Of a stretch of 13,248 nt of DNA, positions 1-7,694 are shown piece by piece. The notes beneath the pieces are model-generated. The model had not been told where the DNA came from. It saw only the letters and a program-made list of their open reading frames with translations, and did no database searches. The stretch comes from SAR324 cluster bacterium (GTDB lineage: Bacteria; SAR324; NAC60-12). The stretch's first letter is position 1, and every line of letters begins with the position of its first letter. The DNA lies in contig JAPKDT010000030.1 in assembly GCA_028822475.1 (NCBI GenBank), positions 1 through 13,248 on the forward strand. The letters run 5' to 3'. Position numbers and translations under genes: made by a program.

Positions 1-2877
1 GTTGGTCCAATTACCAACATGACAACCGATGAGGTTGACCGCCGTTTAACGCGCTTTGAGTTTGAAGCGTGGCTGGAAAATAATTATCAAAAACTGAATG
101 ATCAGGGACAAAAAACAGGACCGGTGACGACTGGTGAACTTGACCGCTGTATGCACCGCGGTTATCCCGCAGATAAAGTCGTGCTGGACATGATGCGGGA
201 AATTCACCGCTATTTTGAGTTTCCAAAACAAAATAAAATGGCAGTTGGACTGGGAGGCGGACACAGTGGTTTTACTGTCGCTGTGCTACATTTGATGAAT
301 ACCGACAGCGGTTTTAATGTGTTTGTTGATACACCAAGGCCGGAATCCGAGTCCGCCAAACACGGAGGGGCGTTCAGGCAATCCTGGGGTGTTCAGTTGA
401 TTGAACTTCAGAAATATGCAGAAAAAGGTGACGAAAGCAGGATTCATTTCAACAGTACAGAAGGTCACATCCCAACTGCGAATGAACTGCAAAAACTCGG
501 CATAAAGTTGTTTGTCGGCGTGGGTCATGAAACCACCGGAGCGACCACTTATGCCGAAGAGGATGTCCGTAATCTACTGGAATGGATTGATCTAGATCCG
601 GAAAATCATCATGCGGTAATTGACGCTACTTCCACTCTGGGAGCTATGCCGTGGGCAGAGGATATTGTTCAGCAGGTAGTCGGAAAATGTAGTCTTTTTA
701 TGCCTTTTCAAAAAGCAATTGGTGGAACTGCAGGTTATTTCATTGTTTCATTCACTCCAGAGGCGCTGGTTTTGGTTGAAAAAAACGTAAACAATCCTGC
801 GTGGGCTATTCCACGTCAACTTAAGCTCGCTCTTCCTACAGACGGGCAACTACCAATTACAGGTAAAAAAAGTTTAGCTGCAGGACCATTTTATGATCCA
901 CAGAAAGAACAGATGATCGGCGGTATCATCAATACATTCAGCACCATTGCATTCGCTGAAACAACGTTCGGCTTGCTCAATTCGGAAAAGAAGGTGGGTT
1001 CGGTACGTGAACTCAACAAACGTTCGATAGTCAATCGTGCCGAGGTCGAGCAATGGGTTACAGAACATCCGCTTTTTGCGCTGGGAGTTCAGGATAGTTC
1101 ACGGCGTGGTGCAGCAGTGACTCTCCTAAAAGTCAATGATGCTGATGTAAACGACACTGAACAGCACGCGAGAATTATCGCTAAAACTAAGCAGCTTTTA
1201 GGATTTGAAGGTTTGACTCATCCAAACGGTGATTATGAGGGTGGATTGGATGTGGCACGTTATGTCAACACTTTCCCGGGAACTGCTGGAGATTTTCGTT
1301 TATGGATTGGAGGAATACGTCCTGTTTCGGATATCAGCGCCGTGTTTGACAATCTGGAATATGCGTATCTCCGGGCAAAAATTGTGGTTCTGGAAGAGGA
1401 ACTTGCCAAAGCCGGAGTGACGTTTGAAGTAAACTCTGCAGCGGATGCGAGCGTGAGGAAAGACGATCCAAACCGAGCATACAAAGTGCTCATTGCAGAT
1501 TTAGTAGGCTTGAAATTAGATTCCAACGGGAATCCAGATTTCAGTCAGCTTCAGGCCTACATCGAAGAAAAGGGAGGGGTGTTTCATGAAGGTCCAGTAG
1601 CAACTGAAGAAAATTTGGAAAAAGGAAAAATCCATTTTTTCTACCAGCCGGATTTGAGTCGTGCCGACGAAATACTCCCTCAAACAGATCAGGCTCAGTA
1701 TGACGCGTTGATTGCGGCTGCGACCTTTTTTCCAAAAGAATCGGTTTTTAATGAAGGTGGAGTGCGTATCGGAGCAGGCACAGGAAATATGGGTAGTGCC
1801 TCATGGGGCGGCGGAAACGGAGCGGGAGGCGTTGGTCCATTGATGAACACACCAAGCTTTAACAGCAGAGCCACAGCGCACATGGCGTTCAAGGCCTTGT
1901 TGAAAACATCACCTGATTTGGATGTGGGGACTCTTCATCAACTCGTTATTGATAAAAATTTTGACACAGGAAAGCAGCTTAAAGAATTTCCTACAGAAAA
2001 AATTGAAGGTAAACGGATCGGCATTGTCGGTATCGGAAACATTGGACGTGAAGTCGCGAAAATCGCGCAGGCTTTCAGTATGAAAGTTGTCGTTCACGCC
2101 CGCCCGCGGCACAAAAAATGGATTGAATCTGAAGGTTTTATTTACGCTCATACCATTGAAGAAGCGGCAAAGGGCGCAGATTTCATCAGCTTTCACACAG
2201 GTTTGGGCGTTCCAAATGCGGAAAGTGGAAAATTTGAAAATGAAGGCATGATTAGCGAAAGTGTACTCAACGGTTTGAACGACGGAGCGGTGCTCATCAA
2301 CTACGATCGTGGTGAAGTGGTAGACGCACAGGCACTGGATAAAGTGTTGTCCAGTGGAAAAGTCCGCTATGCGGCGATTGACGCGGATATTTTTAAAAAT
2401 CCTGAGAGTGGAGAAATCACCGGACCAATGGCACCTTATCTGGATTTAGAAAAAAAGCATTCCGGAAAACTTGAACTGCTCCCGCACGCCGCAGCTGATA
2501 CTGAGCACGTTTCCAGAGTCGAAGGTGCAAAACAGGCGGTTGATCAAATCTTTTCCGTGATTCAGTTCAAAACCGTAATCAATCTCAAAGGCGATTTGCC
2601 GGAAGGTTACACAGATGGAGGAGCTAAGACAGTTTCCGGTGTCGGGAAAGTCACACAGCAGCGATTGAGTGAATCGGCAGACGATGCTGAATTTCTGGCG
2701 AAAATGCGTAAGACTACAGAAGAGATCAGCGCGATTTGGGGAGCATTGGCCTCAACTCCAAATCCTGAACGACGTGCGGAACTAATTGAACGTTACGGTT
2801 CGCAATTGATTTTGGCTTCCAATACTTATGCGTCTTTGATTGACGGTGAAGGTCTCAAAGGACCGTACATCGAATAA
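1..2877 (+). CDS. Fused phosphoserine aminotransferase / D-3-phosphoglycerate dehydrogenase-like protein (5' partial)
   Basis: The protein joins two enzymes of serine synthesis. Residue numbers count from the ATG at 19. The N-terminal half is a SerC-type class V aminotransferase: His46-Arg47 in MHRGYP matches the substrate-binding HR of SerC, GGGHSGF at about 78-84 matches the PLP phosphate loop, Asp202 (VIDATS) should bind the pyridine nitrogen, Lys232 (FQKAIGG) is the Schiff-base lysine, and Arg434 (GGIRP) is the C-terminal substrate arginine. From about residue 488 it is a D-2-hydroxyacid dehydrogenase: GxGxxG at 671-676, catalytic Arg764 (RGEVVD) and His823 (PHAAADTEH). The last 80 or so residues form a tail with no ACT domain that I can recognise. 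The frame is open to base 1, the ATG at 19 has no Shine-Dalgarno, and the preceding VGP resembles the N-terminal GP motif of SerC. The true start is therefore probably a few codons outside the window. Expected role: phosphoglycerate to phosphohydroxypyruvate to phosphoserine in the cytosol. Family assignment is firm; the exact substrate of the dehydrogenase half is inferred. Confidence 0.88.
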   Translation, partial: VGPITNMTTDEVDRRLTRFEFEAWLENNYQKLNDQGQKTGPVTTGELDRCMHRGYPADKVVLDMMREIHRYFEFPKQNKMAVGLGGGHSGFTVAVLHLMNTDSGFNVFVDTPRPESESAKHGGAFRQSWGVQLIELQKYAEKGDESRIHFNSTEGHIPTANELQKLGIKLFVGVGHETTGATTYAEEDVRNLLEWIDLDPENHHAVIDATSTLGAMPWAEDIVQQVVGKCSLFMPFQKAIGGTAGYFIVSFTPEALVLVEKNVNNPAWAIPRQLKLALPTDGQLPITGKKSLAAGPFYDPQKEQMIGGIINTFSTIAFAETTFGLLNSEKKVGSVRELNKRSIVNRAEVEQWVTEHPLFALGVQDSSRRGAAVTLLKVNDADVNDTEQHARIIAKTKQLLGFEGLTHPNGDYEGGLDVARYVNTFPGTAGDFRLWIGGIRPVSDISAVFDNLEYAYLRAKIVVLEEELAKAGVTFEVNSAADASVRKDDPNRAYKVLIADLVGLKLDSNGNPDFSQLQAYIEEKGGVFHEGPVATEENLEKGKIHFFYQPDLSRADEILPQTDQAQYDALIAAATFFPKESVFNEGGVRIGAGTGNMGSASWGGGNGAGGVGPLMNTPSFNSRATAHMAFKALLKTSPDLDVGTLHQLVIDKNFDTGKQLKEFPTEKIEGKRIGIVGIGNIGREVAKIAQAFSMKVVVHARPRHKKWIESEGFIYAHTIEEAAKGADFISFHTGLGVPNAESGKFENEGMISESVLNGLNDGAVLINYDRGEVVDAQALDKVLSSGKVRYAAIDADIFKNPESGEITGPMAPYLDLEKKHSGKLELLPHAAADTEHVSRVEGAKQAVDQIFSVIQFKTVINLKGDLPEGYTDGGAKTVSGVGKVTQQRLSESADDAEFLAKMRKTTEEISAIWGALASTPNPERRAELIERYGSQLILASNTYASLIDGEGLKGPYIE

Positions 2878-2882
2878 AACAC

Positions 2883-2895
2883 GGAGAAAAACATC
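2883..2895 (+). promoter_or_regulatory. Ribosome binding site and possible ATC start of the kinase gene
   Basis: GGAG at 2883-2886 lies six bases before an ATC codon at 2893, in the reading frame of the downstream kinase ORF and just after the stop of the serC-serA fusion. No ATG, GTG or TTG occurs in this frame between 2878 and the TTG at 3037. The spacing is ideal for a start, so either ATC is used, a weak start known only rarely in bacteria, or the base is a variant or error of ATG. Confidence 0.4.
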
Positions 2896-4350
2896 GCACG
2901 CCATCATAAACTTGAAGACAACCAGTTCGCGCTCCTGCGGCAGATATTTGCTGCAGAGTATCCATATGGAGCTTCCGGATCGAAGGTTAATTTTACTTCT
3001 CCGGAAACTCAATTCAAAGCCCTCAATTCAGGACGATTGAGTTTTGTTTTTCTTGCAGAACATGGGATGAACCAAGTCTTCCTCAAAATTGTCAAACCGG
3101 GATTTATCCGTGACAATATTCCTTTTTCCGTACTATGCACAGAAGAGTGCCGACTGCACAGTTCCATCCCCACCTTTGAAACGTTTCGTGGAAAAAATGG
3201 AGAATTGCACCAGCACGTTCCGGATTACCTTAAAGGAGATTTTGCTGAGCTGAGTTTTTTTGCCGGTCAAACCATCACTCTGACTGAAGCAGCGCCGGAC
3301 GGCATTGACGAAATTTCAGAAGCACTGAATGAAATTCCTGGGGGCCGTAAAGGCCAACTGGCATTGATGGAACAACTTGGTGCTTATATCGTCAAAGTGA
3401 GTCGTGCTTCGAGTGCTGTTACTGAGGATTTACCTAAAGGCGTAGTGACTGCCGATCCTACCGGATTTGTTACAGGACGGCAAGTTGTGGCAGACGATTT
3501 TGCACTAAGTGATAGCTTGACACATTTGCGAAATACTGAGGCGCGGAGAGAGTTAAAGCAACGTATCCAAAGCCTACTTCCGAATTTAGGAGCCTCTCCG
3601 GAAGCACGTTCATTTCATCAAGGTCTGGAGCGGGGCGATTTAGAAGTCATTCTTGATTGTTTCAATCAGTTAGAGAATAAAATCCAGCAAAGTTTACTCA
3701 GTGATCCTGCCCCTGATGTACCTGTTCACAATGAAGTCAAACCTGCTAATGTCGGCGCTGTTTATGATGCTTTTGCAAACCGCTGGAAAATAACGCAAAG
3801 TTTTGATTTTGACAACATGGGATTTGGTACTCAAAAAAATGGAGATCAAACTCCACTTGAAAAAGATTTGGGTCGTACATTATCATTTTTCGCATTTGAT
3901 CCACTTTCTGGTGAATTTTATGCCGATAATGCGAAAGCCACGATTAAAGGTTATCTGGAACGTCTTGCTGAAAAAATGAGTGAAGCCGAAATTTTTCGTT
4001 TGCAAAACTACATTCGTCTTGGAATCGTCACAAGTTATCTCTGGCGTTCGAGCTACCTTGCGGAAGAACTTCAGGGACAGCCTACAGATATTCAACTTGC
4101 CAGAATTGACCCAGGTATACACGTTACTCAAATCAGTGAGTTTGACTCATGGCTCACCTCAAATTCATTTTCCGTGATGCTGGAAGGATTGCAGAATACA
4201 GCGCGAATGGAACGTCACCGTGAACTTGAAAGGGAAGCCCAACAGTTCCGGAACAGTCCAGAATATTACGTCAAGCGCAAGGAAGGCTTGTTACGGGATT
4301 ACGACATGCGGCTTGATGCAGCACACGACCAGATAAATTGTACTGAATAA
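2893..4350 (+). CDS. APH/choline-kinase-fold phosphotransferase-like protein
   Basis: A protein-kinase-like small-molecule phosphotransferase, resembling aminoglycoside/choline/N-acetylhexosamine kinases. Numbered from 2893, VFLKIV carries the likely beta-3 ATP-binding Lys65. The catalytic loop is HNEVKPAN (His279, Glu281, Asn286) and the metal-binding motif is DFD (Asp305-Asp307). Related kinases have Asp at the Glu281 position, so catalysis may be altered or lost. The conservative automatic start is TTG at 3037 (437 residues), but that would begin only about 16 residues before Lys65 and remove the first strands and glycine loop of the N-lobe. The open frame extends up to the stop of the upstream gene and reads as plausible protein. 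I therefore place the start at the ATC at 2893, behind a good Shine-Dalgarno (485 residues); CTG at 2935 is another possibility. The 15-base gap to the serC-serA fusion suggests an operon. Substrate unknown; a sugar, amino alcohol or serine-derived compound is conceivable but unproven. Confidence 0.72.
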   Translation: MARHHKLEDNQFALLRQIFAAEYPYGASGSKVNFTSPETQFKALNSGRLSFVFLAEHGMNQVFLKIVKPGFIRDNIPFSVLCTEECRLHSSIPTFETFRGKNGELHQHVPDYLKGDFAELSFFAGQTITLTEAAPDGIDEISEALNEIPGGRKGQLALMEQLGAYIVKVSRASSAVTEDLPKGVVTADPTGFVTGRQVVADDFALSDSLTHLRNTEARRELKQRIQSLLPNLGASPEARSFHQGLERGDLEVILDCFNQLENKIQQSLLSDPAPDVPVHNEVKPANVGAVYDAFANRWKITQSFDFDNMGFGTQKNGDQTPLEKDLGRTLSFFAFDPLSGEFYADNAKATIKGYLERLAEKMSEAEIFRLQNYIRLGIVTSYLWRSSYLAEELQGQPTDIQLARIDPGIHVTQISEFDSWLTSNSFSVMLEGLQNTARMERHRELEREAQQFRNSPEYYVKRKEGLLRDYDMRLDAAHDQINCTE

Positions 4351-4370
4351 ACTCGGTCAAAGAATAATCT

Positions 4371-4388
4371 GCGTTTTAACGAAAACGC
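4371..4388. terminator. Possible hairpin between convergent genes
   Basis: A perfect 7-bp inverted repeat (GCGTTTT, loop AACG, AAAACGC) sits between the kinase stop and the last codons of sohB, overlapping the sohB stop. It could serve as a weak transcription end point, but it has no run of T on either strand and is AT-rich, so the call is tentative. Confidence 0.25.
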
Positions 4389-5512
4389 TGGCGAACATCC
4401 TCCAACTCTTCTCCTACTCCTGGAATCCGTGAAGCAGTCCATTGCTTGAATATGGAGGTTCCACCTTCGAGGAGTCTTTCCAGCCGGTTTTGTTCGATTT
4501 CAGTTTTGATTTCAATTATTTCACAATCATCAAGTTTGCTGCACAGGTAATCGTCACTGGTCATTATTTCGTCAACCAGCCCCTTTTCTTTTGCCTGTGA
4601 GGCTAACCAATATTCACCTGTTGCAACTTCCTCGATGTCAACATCCGGCCGTCCATCTTTTATCAGTTGTTTGAATGCCTCATGAATAGCAGTTAAGTCA
4701 TCCTGCAATTTTTGTTTACCTTCGTCTGTAACTTCGGAAAAAGGAGTGACCGTACGTTTATATTTACCGGCGGTAAAAAGGTGATAGTCGACTTCATGCT
4801 TTTGCAAAACTCGGTGAAAATTAGGAATTCCGGCTACAACACCAATTGAGCCGATTAACGCAAATGGAGCAGCAATTATTTTATCCGCTACAGAAGCCAT
4901 CATGTACCCTCCGCTGGCCGCGACTGTATCAACGCAGACGACACAGCGTAACCCAGCCTGTTTTAGCCGCTCAAGTTGTGAACTCGCTAATCCATATTGT
5001 GAAACAGCGCCTCCTGGACTGGTGAGTCGTACAACAATTTCATCCGCAGGTTGAGCTACCTGTAAGAGAAAAGAGATTTGTTCACGTAGTTGTTCTACTT
5101 CAGAGGCCATTATGCTGCCGATGAAGGTGAGTACATAAACGTAGTTTGAATGCTCTTTAAGCACGTCCTCTGTTTTGAGACCGCGTTGTAATTTTTCACG
5201 GATTGTAGTTACAGTTTTCGTGCTTTTTTCTTTGTCTTTCAGTTTTTCATTCTTCTCTTCTTTTTTTCTGGCTTTTTTTAACAACTTGGTTGCATCTTTA
5301 GGTAAAAAACTGGTTGCATGCATTTCTCTTTCGAGGTGCTCAAAATCATTTTCAAAACGATGATTCCAGTGTTTAAAGCTGAGATGTGGTTCCTTCTTCC
5401 TACGTTTGCGTTTAAAAAAAACAAGTTTCATAATAAGAGCAAATCCGGCGAAGAGAAAAATTGCCACACCCGCACTGTAAAATGACCAGTATTGTTCCAT
5501 AAATTCGTTCAT
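4376..5512 (-). CDS. sohB: SohB-type inner-membrane peptidase, S49 family
   Basis: A membrane-anchored serine protease of the signal peptide peptidase A / SohB family, thought to degrade membrane peptides or exported protein fragments. The 378-residue chain is close to the usual SohB length (about 350). It has one N-terminal membrane segment at about 13-33 followed by a basic stretch, then a Lys/Glu-rich, probably helical linker at about 72-100, and the S49 domain from about 124. The nucleophile is Ser200 in AASGGYMMAS. Lys252 in AGKYKR is the likely general base: the spacing of 52 residues matches the Ser-Lys dyad of Bacillus SppA (S147/K199). SPGG at 165-168 is the family's conserved loop, and GSIGVV follows the nucleophile as usual. 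The first ATG is used; the ribosome binding site is weak. It is transcribed divergently from the MFS gene and ends 25 bases from the converging kinase gene, so it is probably a single-gene unit. Family call firm; its substrate in this organism is unknown. Confidence 0.9.
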   Translation of the reverse strand: MNEFMEQYWSFYSAGVAIFLFAGFALIMKLVFFKRKRRKKEPHLSFKHWNHRFENDFEHLEREMHATSFLPKDATKLLKKARKKEEKNEKLKDKEKSTKTVTTIREKLQRGLKTEDVLKEHSNYVYVLTFIGSIMASEVEQLREQISFLLQVAQPADEIVVRLTSPGGAVSQYGLASSQLERLKQAGLRCVVCVDTVAASGGYMMASVADKIIAAPFALIGSIGVVAGIPNFHRVLQKHEVDYHLFTAGKYKRTVTPFSEVTDEGKQKLQDDLTAIHEAFKQLIKDGRPDVDIEEVATGEYWLASQAKEKGLVDEIMTSDDYLCSKLDDCEIIEIKTEIEQNRLERLLEGGTSIFKQWTASRIPGVGEELEDVRQRFR

Positions 5513-5530
5513 GAAGTTTTCATAATTTAA

Positions 5531-5576
5531 ATGTTAGATTCCACGTGCTTGAGGAATGTTAGAATTATGTTAGAAT
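5531..5576. repeat. Three direct copies of ATGTTAGAWT in the sohB/MFS divergent intergenic region
   Basis: ATGTTAGATT at 5531, ATGTTAGAAT at 5556 and ATGTTAGAAT at 5567 lie in the 102-bp spacer between the start codons of sohB and the MFS transporter. The last two copies are in tandem at 11 bp, about one helical turn, and the first lies 25 bp upstream. This could be an operator for a regulator shared by the two genes. The TAGAAT core of the third copy also resembles a -10 box, with TTGAGG (5550-5555) 15 bp upstream as a poor -35. The repeat is seen directly; the function is inferred. Confidence 0.45.
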
Positions 5577-5614
5577 AAGTACTCTTTAATTGAAACATTT
5601 TTTATGAATAAGGT

Positions 5615-6838
5615 ATGCCAAATTCAGAGTCTAACTTTATAAGAACCATCTTACTTTTAAGTGTCTGTTTTGCATTATCAGGATCAACGAGCAGTCTGAC
5701 AGTTTCAGCATCGTCGCTGGTTGGTTATGAAATAGCAGGCAATAAAGCATTGGCAACCTTACCGCTTTCATTTCATTTGCTGGGGACCATGCTGGCAGGA
5801 ATTCCCGCGTCACTCTTAATGAAACGTGTTGGCAGAAGATATGGTTTCATGATTGGTACAGGAATCGGCGTGAGCGGCTCAGTAGCAGCAACTTTATCAA
5901 TTATTTACAGCAATTTCGCTTTCTTTTGTATGAGCATATTTCTGCTGGGAATATTAAGCGGTTTTTCACAACTTTACCGCTTTACCGCAGTAGAAGTGGC
6001 GAGCCACAAGTTTCGTTCGAAAGCTATTTCTTTAGTCATGTTTGGAGGGATTCTTGCCGGATTTATTGGGCCGACAGTTGCTGCACAGGCCAAAGGTCTG
6101 ATAGCTGAGGCACCGTTTGCCGGGAGCTATCTGTTTATTATTTTGCTTCATATTTTGGTTTTCACGGTTCTGTTCATGATTCGGCTACCTCAACCTAGTG
6201 TTGAAGAACTAACCGGTGAAAGCCGTCACTGGAAGGAAATCTTCAGACAACCGAAAATTATTGTTGCTGTTTTGACTTCAATGATCGGTTACGCTGTAAT
6301 GGCGATGATAATGACTGCGACTCCTCTTGCAATGACAGTAGGTAGTGGACATCATTTCAGTGATGCGGCATTTGTTATTCAGTGGCATGTGGTAGGAATG
6401 TTTGCACCGTCTTTTTTTACAGGTTCACTCATTCATCGATTTGGGGCATTGCCCGTAATTATTTGCGGAATCCTGCTTAATTTTCTGTGTATAGGCATCA
6501 ACTTTGCGGGAACTGATGTGTTCAATTACTGGGCTGCATTGATGCTGTTGGGAATGGGCTGGAACTTCATGTTTGTAGCAGGTACTACGATGATCACAGA
6601 AACCTATCGACCTGCTGAAAAAGCCATTGTACAGGGAGTAAATGATTTCTTTGTGTTTGGTGCGGCTGCAATTTCTTCACTGCTCGCAGGAATAGTGCAG
6701 ACCACCTGGGGCTGGGAGGCAGTAAATTTGAGCTCTATCCCATTACTGGGTATAGTGGGAATAGCTCTTCTCTGGTATTCATACAGTTTAAGGAATACAC
6801 AAGAATTAGCAAAAGAGGCAGTGGAAAGTTCATCTTAA
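5615..6838 (+). CDS. Major facilitator superfamily transporter
   Basis: A 407-residue protein with about twelve hydrophobic membrane segments in two halves, typical of a drug/metabolite proton antiporter or uptake permease of the inner membrane. After the second segment, KRVGRRYG is a recognisable version of the loop-2/3 'motif A' of MFS proteins. The equivalent in the second half is HRFGALPV after the eighth segment. A hydrophilic central loop (about 190-215) joins the halves, and the C-terminus is short and acidic. The ATG at 5615 is the first possible start, since an in-frame TAA lies at 5609-5611. AAGG is only one base before it, so translation initiation may be weak or leaderless-like. 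It is divergent from sohB across a spacer with direct repeats and convergent with the next gene, with only two bases between stops. Substrate cannot be told from sequence alone. Confidence 0.85.
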   Translation: MPNSESNFIRTILLLSVCFALSGSTSSLTVSASSLVGYEIAGNKALATLPLSFHLLGTMLAGIPASLLMKRVGRRYGFMIGTGIGVSGSVAATLSIIYSNFAFFCMSIFLLGILSGFSQLYRFTAVEVASHKFRSKAISLVMFGGILAGFIGPTVAAQAKGLIAEAPFAGSYLFIILLHILVFTVLFMIRLPQPSVEELTGESRHWKEIFRQPKIIVAVLTSMIGYAVMAMIMTATPLAMTVGSGHHFSDAAFVIQWHVVGMFAPSFFTGSLIHRFGALPVIICGILLNFLCIGINFAGTDVFNYWAALMLLGMGWNFMFVAGTTMITETYRPAEKAIVQGVNDFFVFGAAAISSLLAGIVQTTWGWEAVNLSSIPLLGIVGIALLWYSYSLRNTQELAKEAVESSS

Positions 6839-6840
6839 GT

Positions 6841-7545
6841 TCAAAAAAAGACCCCAAAAGTAATCACAAATCCGGTAGGTGCATTAATTGTTTTAATCCA
6901 TTTATTTGATCTATCTTTGATGTTCTGATCTAGTGCATCTCTATTTCCTGAAAGCTCACTCCAAGTTTCATAGTATTCAACAATTTTAACGGTGTGATTC
7001 TTCACCAAATTGTATCTGACAATATCAATCGAAAAAAATCCGATGTCACCGAAGCGTAGATAACCAGCTCCCAGGCTGGCTACTGTTGTTTCGACAAACA
7101 TATCAAACAACGCTTTTCCGCTCGTGCGGTTGTAGGTTCTGCTCCATAATTTTATGCTACGACTTTCCCTTGCGGCTAGCAGGTAAAAGTTGTCGCTATA
7201 AAACCATTTGATGAACTGAGTTTCTCCACTTAATCTGGCTTCACCTAAATTTGTCCGACGTTCCTTTTCCCAGATTCCGAGCGATTCAGAATCACTGATT
7301 TCCAGACCTAAAACCAATGGATCCCAATACATTCCAATGCTTACTGCGGGTGCGAGCAGAATGATCGGATTTAAGCCATAACTTATTCCGAACATATAGG
7401 CTTGCTTAGCTTCAGCTCGCGTTGTCGGTTGAAGAACTAGGTTTGCAGCAGCAGGATCGAGATAAGGATCTTCGTCCAATTCTGAAGAATCCTGTGCATG
7501 TAATCCAGTTGAAAGCATCAGAAAGGCTAACAAAACAAACTTCAA
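6841..7545 (-). CDS. Secreted, probable outer-membrane beta-barrel protein of unknown function
   Basis: I do not recognise the family. Starting at the TTG at 7545 gives 234 residues with a clean signal peptide: Met-Lys, then the hydrophobic core FVLLAFLML and STGLHA, with cleavage before QDSS. After an acidic segment (DEDPYLDPAA) come alternating hydrophobic/polar stretches rich in Gly, Tyr, Phe and Trp. The chain ends GFVITFGVFF, with the C-terminal Phe expected of a strand recognised by the outer-membrane assembly machinery. An open frame extends to GTG at 7719, overlapping actF, but those 58 extra residues look like untranslated sequence and would bury the signal peptide; TTG at 7557 is another option. 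No convincing Shine-Dalgarno precedes any of them. It lies last in the direction of the act operon, 149 bases after actF, so co-transcription is possible but not shown. The gene is probably real; function unknown. Confidence 0.6.
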   Translation of the reverse strand: MKFVLLAFLMLSTGLHAQDSSELDEDPYLDPAAANLVLQPTTRAEAKQAYMFGISYGLNPIILLAPAVSIGMYWDPLVLGLEISDSESLGIWEKERRTNLGEARLSGETQFIKWFYSDNFYLLAARESRSIKLWSRTYNRTSGKALFDMFVETTVASLGAGYLRFGDIGFFSIDIVRYNLVKNHTVKIVEYYETWSELSGNRDALDQNIKDRSNKWIKTINAPTGFVITFGVFF

Positions 7546-7633
7546 ATAATACAATTGAGAATATTTTAAGACAAGAAAAGGGAGGGGGTATACTAGTTTC
7601 GGAAAGGCGCTAATAGAAAACAGAGAAGATGGG

Positions 7634-7688
7634 CGGGGCTTTAAAAATATTTTTAATTCAAACTTAGTTCCACCCCGTATTTTTTTTT
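7634..7688. repeat. Inverted repeats and T-run between actF and the beta-barrel gene
   Basis: A perfect 16-bp palindrome, TTAAAAATATTTTTAA (7641-7656), is enclosed by CGGGG (7634-7638) and CCCCG (7673-7677). A run of nine T follows on the + strand (7680-7688). Read on the + strand this resembles a hairpin with a U-tract, but no + strand gene precedes it. On the transcribed (-) strand it forms a structured leader downstream of the actF stop. It might be an RNA processing site or attenuator, or chance AT-rich sequence. The 149-base spacer shows no convincing promoter. Confidence 0.3.
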
Positions 7689-7694
7689 GTGAAA

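Noticed and set aside
1909..2196. 95-codon minus-strand open frame within the serC-serA fusion
   Set aside because: It is a shadow of the NAD-binding domain coding sequence and has no independent support.
5604..5606. ATG upstream of the MFS gene as an alternative start
   Set aside because: It is out of frame with the transporter, and an in-frame stop lies at 5609-5611, so the ATG at 5615 is the first possible start.
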